Below, in pieces: positions 1 through 7,935 of a stretch of DNA of 64,000 bases. Origin of the DNA: Herbidospora yilanensis. GTDB taxonomy: Bacteria > Actinomycetota > Actinomycetes > Streptosporangiales > Streptosporangiaceae. The notes beneath the pieces are model-generated. The model searched no databases, was not told the origin of the DNA, and saw only the letters and a program-made list of their open reading frames with translations. Both the position numbers and the translations under genes were made by a program. The DNA is taken from positions 1-64,000 of the forward strand of contig NZ_BBXE01000023.1 of the NCBI RefSeq assembly GCF_001570565.1. The letters are read 5' to 3'. Numbering within the stretch: position 1 is the stretch's first letter; each line of letters starts with the position of its first letter.

Positions 1-984
1 GCTCCACTTGAGCGTGTGGCCCGAGTAGGCGTGGTTGCCGTCCGGGTGCTTGCCGCTCGGGTAGCCGAAGACGTAGACCGACTGGCCGACCTTCTGGTTG
101 TACGCGAGGCCCTGGCCACCGACGTTGTCGCCGAGACGGCCAGCGTCCACGAACTTCCAGACGAAGTAGACGTAGACGTCGTCCTTCTCGCCCGGCTTGT
201 CCACGATCTTCCACTTGAACGTGTCACCCTTGAAGGTGTCCCAGCCCCAGTACTGGTCGTAGACCTCCTTGGAGACCTTCTGCCAGCCACCGAGGTCGTT
301 CCAGCCCTCGCCGCCCCCAGCGATGGGGGAAGGCGTCTTGCCGCCGAAGGCGGGGCCGTCGTGCGGGGCCTTCAGACCGTTGTACACGGTGACGAACGCG
401 TAGTTGCGGTCGCCGTCCTCGTACACGTCGAAGTCGTAGTGGGTGAAGGCCTGCTTACCCACGTAGATGCCCCACGGGGTCTTGCCCTGGTAGTAACCGG
501 GGACGAAGATCCAGTTGTTCAGGGTCGCCTTGTTGGACACGACGTCGTAGACGCAGTGGCCGGCGGTCGCGACAAGGTTCTTGTACGCGGCCTGAACGGA
601 GGTGGCGGTGCACCAGTGCGGCTCACCGTTCGCACCGGTGAAGAACACCTTGCCCGTGGTCTTGGGCAGGTTGACGTTCTTCGAGGTGCTGGTGACCTTC
701 TTCTCGTCACCGATGGCGGGAACGATCCCCGGCTTGGTGTCGGCGGTCGGGCCACCGGTCGAGACGTGCTTCCCGACGACCTGGGTCTCCACGTCGTAGG
801 GGGTCGCGCCCACGAGGTTGGCGGCCTTGTTGGCCGTCCAGTAGGCGACGATGTTCTGCGCCGCGATGCCGGTGGAGGCCAGCGGGGTGCTGGCGACGTC
901 ACCGGCGGCGGAAGCCGGCTGGGTGACGAGGGCGGAGGCCAGCAGGCCCGCCGCCACGCCACCGAGGGCGAGAGTGCGCTTCAT
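1..984 (-). CDS. Secreted trypsin/V8-like serine peptidase homologue, paralogue 1 (3' end outside window)
   Basis: 328 residues are visible from the ATG at 984, with AAGGAG 7 bases upstream; the gene runs off the left edge. Residues 1-27 are a Sec signal peptide (basic start, Leu/Ala core, cleavage near ASA-AG). The peptidase fold keeps the catalytic His143 in ATAGHC. The position of the catalytic Asp, just before YAFV, is Asn in DRNYAFV. The last visible residues are LKWS where paralogue 3 has KWC, so a conserved cysteine is missing. The serine nucleophile lies outside the window. It is the most downstream of five tandem paralogues and shares long near-identical blocks with paralogues 2 and 3. 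Secretion is clear; weak or absent protease activity is inference, and the substrate is unknown. Confidence 0.85.
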   Translation of the reverse strand, partial: MKRTLALGGVAAGLLASALVTQPASAAGDVASTPLASTGIAAQNIVAYWTANKAANLVGATPYDVETQVVGKHVSTGGPTADTKPGIVPAIGDEKKVTSTSKNVNLPKTTGKVFFTGANGEPHWCTATSVQAAYKNLVATAGHCVYDVVSNKATLNNWIFVPGYYQGKTPWGIYVGKQAFTHYDFDVYEDGDRNYAFVTVYNGLKAPHDGPAFGGKTPSPIAGGGEGWNDLGGWQKVSKEVYDQYWGWDTFKGDTFKWKIVDKPGEKDDVYVYFVWKFVDAGRLGDNVGGQGLAYNQKVGQSVYVFGYPSGKHPDGNHAYSGHTLKWS

Positions 985-1148
985 GGGGGAACTCCTTGGT
1001 CTGTACGTGGGCCGCATCTTGCGTCCCATGCGTCAGGAAAGGGATGAGTGGACCTTACAGCCGCGATCTTCGGTGACTGAAGTGATCCGTGAGTCTTGTT
1101 GATCACCCTGAGTGACGGAGATCTGTCCGTGATGTTGATGACCTGGTG

Positions 1149-1164
1149 TTGACAGATCTGTCAA
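1149..1164. promoter_or_regulatory. 16-bp perfect palindrome upstream of paralogue 1
   Basis: TTGACAGATCTGTCAA reads identically on both strands, 165 bases before the ATG at 984. Its core AGATCTGTC (1154-1162) recurs 35 bases closer to the gene at 1119-1127. A repeated palindromic core in a promoter region suggests an operator for a dimeric regulator, but I cannot name the regulator. The rest of the 985-1348 gap holds the CRP-like box and the terminator of the next gene and no convincing gene. Confidence 0.5.
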
Positions 1165-1259
1165 TGCGACCAAAGGGATGGAAGCGCAGCTCCGATGCCA
1201 TCGAGATGTGACCGGCGAATGGCGTAGGGAACCACAGGTTGCTGAGAAGACACTGGGAA

Positions 1260-1275
1260 TGTGATGCGAATCACA
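1260..1275. promoter_or_regulatory. CRP/GlxR-type binding site
   Basis: TGTGATGCGAATCACA matches the CRP-family consensus TGTGA-N6-TCACA with no mismatch; the flanking A and T extend the symmetry. It lies in the gap upstream of paralogue 1 (start 984). A second, longer copy lies upstream of paralogue 2 at 2695-2716, which supports a shared cAMP-CRP-type input to this protease cluster. Its distance from the start (276 bases) is large, so its role as activator or repressor is unknown. Confidence 0.6.
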
Positions 1276-1307
1276 TCGAATCAGTGGAACCGGTCGCGAA
1301 CGGCAAA

Positions 1308-1332
1308 GGGCCCGGTCCAATCGACCGGGCCC
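1308..1332 (-). terminator. Hairpin terminator after paralogue 2
   Basis: Arms GGGCCCGGT and ACCGGGCCC around a 7-base loop, 17 bases past the paralogue 2 stop codon. No long U-run follows on the minus strand. Confidence 0.6.
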
Positions 1333-1348
1333 TCGACCGTGGAGACGA

Positions 1349-2548
1349 CTACGCGATCGAGCCGCTCCACACGTTGGCGGCGGCCTTGTAGACGCCGTAG
1401 GTCTCGCCGTCGAAGTAGGCCGAGACGCTCGTGTCGATGCGCCTGTTGCCGTCGGTGTCGGACACCCCGCTGGTCAGGCCGTTCAGGTAGCCGAGGCGGC
1501 GGGCGCTCTTGTACTGCGACAACCACGCCGAGCCCAGCGAGCCCTGGCCGGTGAACGACGACTTCACGCCGATCAGCTCCTCGGCCTTCACGGCCGACGC
1601 CTTGGCCTTGAACGTCTTGCCGTAGCTCCACTTGAGCGTGTGGCCGGTGTAGGCGTGGTTGCCGTCCGGGTGGGAGCCGCTCGGGTAGCCGAAGACGTAG
1701 ACGTTCGTGCCGACCTTCTGGTTGTAGGCCAGGCCCTGGCCGCCGACGTTGTCGCCGAGGCGGCCGGCGTCGGTGAAGCGGATCACGTAGTACTTGCCCT
1801 TGATCGGGCCGGGCGAGCGGATGGCCTTGCTGTAGGTCTCCCACTCGGACTTGGAGACTTCCTTGGTGTTCTCGGTCCGCATCCACTTGGCGAACTCGCT
1901 GCCCTTGGCGGGCAGGCCCGACGCCGGGGCCTTGAGGCCGTTGTAGACGGTGACGAACGCGTAGTTGCGGTCGCCGTCCTCGTAGACGTCGAAGTCGTAG
2001 TGGGTGTAGGCGGTCTTGCCGACGTAGATGCCCCAGGGGGTCTTGCCCTGGTAGTAGCCGGGCACGAAGACCCAGTAGTCGAGGGTGGCCTTGTTGGTCA
2101 CCGTGTCGTAGACGCAGCTTCCGGCGGTGGCCACCAGGTTCTTGTACTTCGACTGCAGCGAGGTGGCGGTGCACCAGTGGGGCTTGCCGTCGCCGCCGCG
2201 GAAGAACACCTTGCCGGTGGTGCGGGGGAGGTTGACGTTCTTGGAGGAACCGCCCGACTTGGCCTCGTCGCCGATGGCGGGGACCGTTCCAGGCTTTCCG
2301 TCGGCCGCGGGGCCGCCGGTGGAGACGTGCTTGTTGACCTTGATGGTCGTCTCGGCGTTGTAGGGGGTCGAGCCGACCAGGTTGGCGTACCTGTTGGCGA
2401 ACCAGTAGGCGACGACGTTCTTGGCCGCGAGCGAGGTCTTGGCCAGAGGGTCGCTCGCCACGTCGCCGGCCGCCGAGGCGGGCTGGGCGACGAGGGCGGA
2501 GGCCAGCAGGCCGGCTGCCACACCGGAGAGGGCGAGGGTGCGCTTCAA
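1349..2548 (-). CDS. Secreted serine-peptidase-like protein, paralogue 2; all catalytic positions substituted (predicted pseudoprotease)
   Basis: I start at TTG 2548: GGAG lies 5 bases upstream and the signal peptide then aligns with paralogue 1 (MKRTLAL). An in-frame start at 2650 would add 34 residues before the signal peptide and is unlikely. The product is 399 residues with a Sec signal to about residue 27. At the catalytic His the sequence is ATAGSC (Ser144), at the catalytic Asp it is DRNYAFV (Asn195), and at the nucleophile it is GSLGS (Leu338) where paralogue 3 has GSSGS. Two cysteines kept in paralogue 3 are also Ser here (KWS 308, VKS 330). The cysteines around the His loop remain. 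Fold and export look intact, so this is not a decayed pseudogene. A binding, decoy or inhibitor role is inference. Confidence 0.85.
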   Translation of the reverse strand: MKRTLALSGVAAGLLASALVAQPASAAGDVASDPLAKTSLAAKNVVAYWFANRYANLVGSTPYNAETTIKVNKHVSTGGPAADGKPGTVPAIGDEAKSGGSSKNVNLPRTTGKVFFRGGDGKPHWCTATSLQSKYKNLVATAGSCVYDTVTNKATLDYWVFVPGYYQGKTPWGIYVGKTAYTHYDFDVYEDGDRNYAFVTVYNGLKAPASGLPAKGSEFAKWMRTENTKEVSKSEWETYSKAIRSPGPIKGKYYVIRFTDAGRLGDNVGGQGLAYNQKVGTNVYVFGYPSGSHPDGNHAYTGHTLKWSYGKTFKAKASAVKAEELIGVKSSFTGQGSLGSAWLSQYKSARRLGYLNGLTSGVSDTDGNRRIDTSVSAYFDGETYGVYKAAANVWSGSIA

Positions 2549-2694
2549 GGGTGCTCCATGCGTTGGTAAAGGGACCGTCAGGACGATATGCGGGATGTTC
2601 CGCGTGTCCAAAGCGGCTTCACCGGGCCTTTGGGGCCGTTGTGCACGCATCGTCGCAGGTGGGAACTTGACTGACGCCAGTCGGATCTTGGTCT

Positions 2695-2716
2695 AAATGT
2701 GACCCGAATCACATTT
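2695..2716. promoter_or_regulatory. CRP/GlxR-type binding site with perfect 8-base arms
   Basis: Arms AAATGTGA and TCACATTT are separated by six bases (CCCGAA), an ideal CRP-type box. It lies 147 bases upstream of the paralogue 2 start at 2548 and just past the terminator of paralogue 3. See also the copy at 1260-1275. Confidence 0.68.
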
Positions 2717-2765
2717 TTCCATGGCACCGAAATCCGTCTATGTACGTCTAATTCTCTCGCGCATG

Positions 2766-2797
2766 AAAAAAGGGCCCGGCCAGATGCGGCCGGGCCC
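2766..2797 (-). terminator. Intrinsic terminator after paralogue 3
   Basis: Minus-strand hairpin of perfect 10-base arms (GGGCCCGGCC with GGCCGGGCCC, 6-base loop) followed by six U residues, 10 bases after the stop codon of paralogue 3. Confidence 0.85.
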
Positions 2798-2806
2798 CTC
2801 GTCGTC

Positions 2807-4000
2807 CTAGGCGATCGAACCCGACCACAGGTTCGCCGCGTGCTTGTAGATGCCGTAGGTCTCTCCGTCGAAGTAGGGCGAGAGGCTGACGTCGATGCGG
2901 TCGTTGCCGTCGGTGTCGGACACCGCGGCGGTGACGCCGTTCAGGTAACCCTTGCGGCTGGTGTTGCTGTACTTGTACATCCAGGCCGAGCCCGACGAGC
3001 CCTCGCCGGTGAAGCTGCACTTGACGCCGAGCAGCTCCTCCGCCTTGATGGCCGGCGCGGAGGCCGGGAACGTGGTCCCGTAGCACCACTTCTGGGTCTG
3101 GCCCGTGTAGGCGTGGTTGCCGTCGGGGTGTGACCCGCTCGGGTAGCCGAAGACGTAGTCCTTCACGTTCCTCTTCTGGTTGTACGCGAAGCCCTGGCCG
3201 CCCACGTTGTCGCCCAGGCGGCCCGCGTCGACGAACTTCCAGATGTAGTACTTCGAGCCGACCTTCTTCGTGTACTTGTCGACGATCCACGGGTAGGTGC
3301 CGTAGGAGCGGTACTTGTCCCACTCGCTCTTGGAGACCTTCTTCCAGTCGCCGTCGAGCGGGCCGCCGTCGTGCGGGGCCTTCAGGCCGTTGTAGACGGT
3401 GACGAAGGCGTAGTTGCGGTCGAAGTCCTCGTAGACGTCGAAGTCGTAGTGGGTGAAGGCCTGCTTGCCGACGTAGATGCCGTAGGGGGTCTTGCCCTGG
3501 TAGTAGGCCGGGACGAACACCCAGTACTTCATCGTGGCGGCGTTCGACTCGGTGTCGTAGACGCAGTGCCCGGCGGTGGCGACCAGGTTCTTGTACTTCG
3601 ACTGGAGCGAGGTGGCGGTGCACCAGCGGGGGTTCTTGTCGGCGTCCAGGAAGAAGACCTTGCCGGTGGTGCGGGGCAGGTTGACGTTCTTGGACGAGGT
3701 GGAGCCCGCGCCGCCGATCGGGGAGACGAGGCCGGGCTTGCCGTCGGCGGACGGGCCGCCCTTCGACAGGTGCTTGGCGACGACCTTGGTCTCGACGTCG
3801 TAGGGGGTGGCGGCGTTCAGGTTGGCCTTCGACTGGCCGTACCAGAAGGCGACGACGTTCCAGGCGGCGATGCCGCTGCCGGCCAGCGGGTCGGACGCCT
3901 CGTCGGGAGTGGCGACGGCCGCGGACGGGACGGCCAGGGCCGCGCCGAGAAGGCCGGCGGTGGCGCCGAGGAGGGCGAGGTGCTTCGCTCGGGTTCGCAT
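2807..4000 (-). CDS. Secreted trypsin/V8-like serine peptidase homologue, paralogue 3
   Basis: 397 residues; AAGGAG sits 6 bases before the ATG. Signal peptide to about residue 30. His145 is present in ATAGHC and the nucleophile Ser336 in GEGSSGSAW, which resembles the GNSGS motif of V8-type (S1B) peptidases. The residue expected to be the catalytic Asp is Asn196 (DRNYAFV); paralogues 4 and 5 have Asp there. Cys306 (KWC) and Cys328 (VKC) are kept and probably pair. Two residues of the triad are therefore intact and the third is changed, so catalysis may be weak, or a nearby Asp may substitute (inference). It has its own terminator and a roughly 90-base upstream gap to paralogue 4. Confidence 0.88.
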   Translation of the reverse strand: MRTRAKHLALLGATAGLLGAALAVPSAAVATPDEASDPLAGSGIAAWNVVAFWYGQSKANLNAATPYDVETKVVAKHLSKGGPSADGKPGLVSPIGGAGSTSSKNVNLPRTTGKVFFLDADKNPRWCTATSLQSKYKNLVATAGHCVYDTESNAATMKYWVFVPAYYQGKTPYGIYVGKQAFTHYDFDVYEDFDRNYAFVTVYNGLKAPHDGGPLDGDWKKVSKSEWDKYRSYGTYPWIVDKYTKKVGSKYYIWKFVDAGRLGDNVGGQGFAYNQKRNVKDYVFGYPSGSHPDGNHAYTGQTQKWCYGTTFPASAPAIKAEELLGVKCSFTGEGSSGSAWMYKYSNTSRKGYLNGVTAAVSDTDGNDRIDVSLSPYFDGETYGIYKHAANLWSGSIA

Positions 4001-4091
4001 GGTGGTGCTCCTTCATTACAGAGGGTGTGCTGTGATGAAGGTAGGTTCGTGCGCTTTATCCCTGCTTTATTCGCGGTTGCAAGGCGCTTGC

Positions 4092-5204
4092 TCAGGCCGT
4101 GGCCTGCTTGGCGGCCTGCTGGTAGACCCGCGCGGTGATCGTGTTGAAGTAGGGGGAGGACGCCGCGTCGAGCTTGCCGTCGGCGTCGATGTTCCACGTC
4201 AGGCTGGTCACGCCGTTGAGGAACCCGGTCTTCTTCGCCGGATCCCAGCCGAGCACCCACGGGCCGCCGCTCGCGCCCGCCGTGAACGGGCACGGGTTCA
4301 GCAGGACGCCGTTCTCCAGGAGATAGGTGGGCGCCGTCGCGGCGGTGGCCCTGGTCGTGCCGGAACAGGACCGGACGACCTGGCCGTCGAAGGGGCGGCT
4401 GCCGTCGGGGTGGGCGCCGGCCGGGTAGCCGAACACCGACACCGGACGCGAGCGGCCCTTCGTCGAGGCGAACTGGAACGCGCCGACCTTGTCTTCGAGC
4501 CGGCCGCCCTGCACCCGCTGGTCGCCCTTCCAGGTGAAACCCCGGTAGACGGTCACGAAGGCGTAGTCGCGGTCGTAGTCGCCCGCGCCCGAGAAGTCTT
4601 CGTGCAGGTAGAGCGTGTGGCCGACGTAGATGCCCGCGTCGGTGGAGCCGCCCGCGTAGGACGGGATGAAGACCCAGTTCTCCACGGGCTTGTTCTGGCC
4701 CAGCGACCAGCCGCAGTGGCCGGCCGTGGCGACCAGGTTGCGGTTCTTGGAGTGGACGACCGAGCCGGAGCACCAGTACTCCTTGTCGCCCAGCTTGAAG
4801 AAGACCTTGCCGACCATCGGCTGCTGGGAGGGCGCGAGCGCGCGGGCCGAGGTCGTCGTCGTGCTCTGGCGGGAGAGCTCCGCCATCGAGGGGGCCTGCC
4901 GCGCCCCGGTGGCCGGCTTGGAGGCCGGGACGTAGGTGCTGGCCTCCTTCAGCCGCTCGGGCGTCCAGTAGGCGGCGACCTTCTGCATGTCTCCGCCGGT
5001 CGCCGCGAGGGGATAGGCCATGACGCCCTTGCCGAGGTGCCGCTCGGCCGGTGGCGCGGCCTCCTTGGCCGAGACCTCCATCAGGGGCGCCGTGGGCGGG
5101 GCCGCGATGGCGGGAACCGAGGTCGGCGTCCAGATCGAGAGGAGCGCGGCGGCACCCAGCGCGGCGGCGACGCCGCCCGCGGCAAGGGTGATCCGCCTGG
5201 TCAT
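4092..5204 (-). CDS. Secreted trypsin/V8-like serine peptidase, paralogue 4 (intact triad)
   Basis: I start at ATG 5204 (GAGAGG upstream), which places the signal/anchor segment at the N-terminus; a start at 5267 would add an unlikely hydrophilic stretch. 370 residues. An export segment (residues 8-25) is followed by a roughly 100-residue Ala/Pro/Thr-rich stretch that may be a propeptide. The catalytic domain has His163 (ATAGHC), Asp213 (DRDYAFV) and Ser312 (GASGGP), with cysteines at 145/164 and 280/305 positioned for disulfides. This is the canonical S1 chymotrypsin-like arrangement, so an active extracellular endopeptidase is likely. It is the most divergent of the five in sequence. No clear terminator follows. 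Confidence 0.9.
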   Translation of the reverse strand: MTRRITLAAGGVAAALGAAALLSIWTPTSVPAIAAPPTAPLMEVSAKEAAPPAERHLGKGVMAYPLAATGGDMQKVAAYWTPERLKEASTYVPASKPATGARQAPSMAELSRQSTTTTSARALAPSQQPMVGKVFFKLGDKEYWCSGSVVHSKNRNLVATAGHCGWSLGQNKPVENWVFIPSYAGGSTDAGIYVGHTLYLHEDFSGAGDYDRDYAFVTVYRGFTWKGDQRVQGGRLEDKVGAFQFASTKGRSRPVSVFGYPAGAHPDGSRPFDGQVVRSCSGTTRATAATAPTYLLENGVLLNPCPFTAGASGGPWVLGWDPAKKTGFLNGVTSLTWNIDADGKLDAASSPYFNTITARVYQQAAKQATA

Positions 5205-5261
5205 GGGGGCCTCTCGGGGGTCTCGTGACGGAGGTATCGATCGTAAGGGGTGATTTTTCCA

Positions 5262-5275
5262 GATCACCAGTGATC
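5262..5275. promoter_or_regulatory. Inverted repeat upstream of paralogue 4
   Basis: Arms GATCAC and GTGATC around a 2-base centre, 58 bases before the ATG at 5204. The arm is reminiscent of the CRP-type half site but the spacing is wrong for CRP. It is a plausible operator or promoter element only. Confidence 0.3.
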
Positions 5276-5378
5276 AGGCACAGGTTCTTGGCTGTCTCGT
5301 TATGAATTCGGGGGAACCGAACGGCCCTCTGACCCGTCCGAGTAGATCGGGCCGAAGCTACGGCCCGTGTAAAGGAAA

Positions 5379-5411
5379 GTGCCCGGGAGACGAAGAACGT
5401 CCCCCGGGCAC
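5379..5411 (-). terminator. Hairpin terminator after paralogue 5
   Basis: Arms GTGCCCGGG and CCCGGGCAC with a 15-base loop, 17 bases past the stop codon of paralogue 5. Confidence 0.6.
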
Positions 5412-5427
5412 CCGGTGCGAGGTCGTG

Positions 5428-6537
5428 TCACGCGGTCCAGCGGTTCGCCGCGACCTTGTAGACGTCGTAGGTCTCGCCGTTGAAGTAGGGCGAGGAGAGC
5501 CGGTCGTACCGGTCGTTGCCGTCGGTGTCCCAGGCGATGCTGTTGACGCCGTAGAGGTAGCCGGAACGGGTCTTGCTCTTGTAGTTCCAGAGCAGGGGGC
5601 CGCCGCTGGCGCCGGCGGTCATGCCGCACTTGATGCCGACGTGCTCCTGGACGTTGTACTTCGGCGCGGCCGGCATGGCGGCGGTCTGGCCGTAGCACCA
5701 CTTCATCGTCTTGCCGCTGAACGGACGGTCGCCGTCGGGGTGCGGGCCGGCCGGGTAGCCGAACGAGAAGACGTTGGTCTTGGTGCTGCGGTTCCAGGTG
5801 AAGCCCTGGCCGCCGACGTTGTCGCCGAGGCGGCCGACGGAGGTCTTGACGAGCTTGTACTTGCCGTCGACCTTCTCCCAGCTCGCCTTGTAGCCGGAGG
5901 CGACGTTGACGAACGCGTAGTCGTAGTCGTAGTCCTCCTTGACCACGAAGTCGTCGTGCGCCTGGTACCAGGTGGCCGGGTAGATGCCGTAGGGCGCCTT
6001 GCCGTTCCACGCCTGCGTGCCATCCCAGTACGACGGGATGAACACCCAGTTGTCGTAGAAGCGGTTGCTGGCCGGGTCGTACACGCAGTGGCCGGCGGTG
6101 GCCACGACGTTGCGGAACTTGCCCTGGATCGAGGTGCCGGAGCAGTACTTCCAGCTCTTCGGGTCGAGCGGGTTCTTGCCGGGCAGGGTGAAGAACACCC
6201 GGCCGACCGTGTTGGGCAGGTTGACCTGCTTGCTGGCGGGCGTGCCCGCCTTCTCGCCGCCGATCGGCGGGACCACACCGGCCTTGCCGTCGGGCTCGGG
6301 GGTGCTCGGACGGCCCGAGCCCTTCACCGCGTTGCCCAGCTCCTCGGTGCGGTCCTTCGCGGCGCGGAGCCGGTCGGGGGTCCAGAACTGCGCCGCGGCG
6401 GCGGCCGTGGTGGGGGCCGCCTTCTGGGTCACGTCACTGGGGGCCGTGGCCGTGGCCGACGAGGCGGTGCCCACGGCGCCGAACGCGACCAGCGCGCCGG
6501 CGACGGGGATGGAGAGACGTCGTGCTCGGGAGATCAT
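5428..6537 (-). CDS. Secreted trypsin/V8-like serine peptidase, paralogue 5 (intact triad)
   Basis: 369 residues; a Sec signal peptide (basic start, Val/Ala/Gly core) ends near residue 30. His150 (ATAGHC), Asp206 (YDYDYAFV) and Ser311 (GASGGP) form a complete triad, and KWC/IKC supply the C-terminal cysteine pair that paralogue 2 lacks. The stretch between residues 35 and 105 (FWTPDRLRAA onward) is probably a propeptide. Together with paralogue 4 it looks like the active ancestor-type form of the array. Extracellular proteolysis is the expected role; the specificity is not readable from sequence. Confidence 0.9.
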   Translation of the reverse strand: MISRARRLSIPVAGALVAFGAVGTASSATATAPSDVTQKAAPTTAAAAAQFWTPDRLRAAKDRTEELGNAVKGSGRPSTPEPDGKAGVVPPIGGEKAGTPASKQVNLPNTVGRVFFTLPGKNPLDPKSWKYCSGTSIQGKFRNVVATAGHCVYDPASNRFYDNWVFIPSYWDGTQAWNGKAPYGIYPATWYQAHDDFVVKEDYDYDYAFVNVASGYKASWEKVDGKYKLVKTSVGRLGDNVGGQGFTWNRSTKTNVFSFGYPAGPHPDGDRPFSGKTMKWCYGQTAAMPAAPKYNVQEHVGIKCGMTAGASGGPLLWNYKSKTRSGYLYGVNSIAWDTDGNDRYDRLSSPYFNGETYDVYKVAANRWTA

Positions 6538-6800
6538 CGAAGTCCTTTCCCTTGGGACGAATTGAGGGTGCGTCCCAAATACGTGGAAACAGCTCCGAAC
6601 GTTAATGACGCGATCGCGGTCAACGCCCTAGATATAACGAGAGGGCTGGGTCAATTGGCCTTACCGTTATTCATGCGCTGCCGTTATGAATGGCGTCCTC
6701 GCAGGTGATCCCTGGTTTGCCATTTCGGTTTACGTATTATTCGCGGCGGGTCTCAGTCCCTTTTGTCACTCTCGTAACAGGGATAGAGTAATGTTCTGCC

Positions 6801-7763
6801 ATGATCGCAGTAACGGCTTCGCAGACCGATCCGAACGACCCGCTGAAGGGTCTGACCGTGGGCGAGCGGCCCGAGCCCGCCGTCCCCGACGGCTGGACGA
6901 CGGTGACCGTCAGGGCCGCCTCGCTCAACCACCACGACCTGTTCACCCTGCGCGGGATCGGCATCAGCCCCGACCGGCTGCCGATGACGCTCGGCACGGA
7001 CGCGGCCGGGGTCGACGAGGCGGGCAACGAGGTGATCGTGCACTCGGTCATCGGCACGCCGGTCAACGGCGACGAGACCCTCGATCCCCGGCGGACGCTG
7101 CTCTCCGAGCTCCACCAGGGCACCTTCGCGGAGAAGGTCGTGGTGCCCAAGCGGAACCTGGTGCCCAAACCCGCGGCTCTCTCGTTCGAGCACGCCGCCT
7201 GCCTGCCGACGGCCTGGCTGACCGCCTACCGGATGTTGTTCGAGAAGTCCGGGCTGGAGCCCGGATCGACGGTCCTGGTCCAGGGCGCGGGTGGGGGCGT
7301 GTCGACCGCGCTGATCACCCTGGGCCGGGCCGCCGGCTATCGCGTCTGGGCGACGAGCCGGTCGGAGGCCAAGCGGGGCAAGGCGCTGGAACTGGGCGCC
7401 GACCAGGTGTTCGAGACCGGCGGACGGCTGCCCGAGCGGGTCGACGCCGTGATGGAGAGCGTGGGGGAGGCGACCTGGGACCACTCGATCTCGTCGCTGC
7501 GGCCCGGCGGCCGGGTGGTGATCTGCGGCGCGACCAGCGGCATGGTCGCCCCCACCAAACTGGCCCAGGTCTTCTTCCTGCAGAAGCAGATCATCGGCTC
7601 GACCATGGGCACCCGCGACCAACTGGGCAGACTCGCGGTCTTCCTGGAGCAGACGGGTGTGCGCCCGCTGGTCGACCGGGTGCTCCCGCTGACCGAGGCC
7701 CGCGAGGGCGTGGCGGCCATGGCCGGGGGCGACGTGTTCGGGAAGATCGTCTTCACTCCCTAG
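6801..7763 (+). CDS. Zinc-independent MDR-family quinone/alkenal oxidoreductase
   Basis: 320 residues from the ATG at 6801, preceded by a -10-like TAGAGT region. It is a medium-chain dehydrogenase/reductase: GroES-like N-terminal half with SLNHHDLFTLRG, then the Rossmann nucleotide-binding motif VQGAGGGVST near residue 155 and GGRVVICGATSG near residue 238. The catalytic-zinc His/Glu set (GHE) and the structural four-cysteine lobe of alcohol dehydrogenases are absent, so an NAD(P)H:quinone or enone reductase is more likely than an alcohol dehydrogenase. It stands alone on the plus strand, divergent from paralogue 5. Confidence 0.88.
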   Translation: MIAVTASQTDPNDPLKGLTVGERPEPAVPDGWTTVTVRAASLNHHDLFTLRGIGISPDRLPMTLGTDAAGVDEAGNEVIVHSVIGTPVNGDETLDPRRTLLSELHQGTFAEKVVVPKRNLVPKPAALSFEHAACLPTAWLTAYRMLFEKSGLEPGSTVLVQGAGGGVSTALITLGRAAGYRVWATSRSEAKRGKALELGADQVFETGGRLPERVDAVMESVGEATWDHSISSLRPGGRVVICGATSGMVAPTKLAQVFFLQKQIIGSTMGTRDQLGRLAVFLEQTGVRPLVDRVLPLTEAREGVAAMAGGDVFGKIVFTP

Positions 7764-7935
7764 GGCGGCCGGCCGACTCCCCGTGGCCGGGCGGTGCGGG
7801 CGCGGCCGGTCGGCGCCGGCCGCGGGGAGGTCCGGGGACGGCGGGCGGGGCCGGCCGGGCGGAGCCGTAACGGAACGACCGTGAACGGCGTGACGGGCCG
7901 CACCCGACGCACAGGTGAGCTCCACCCAGCGGAGA

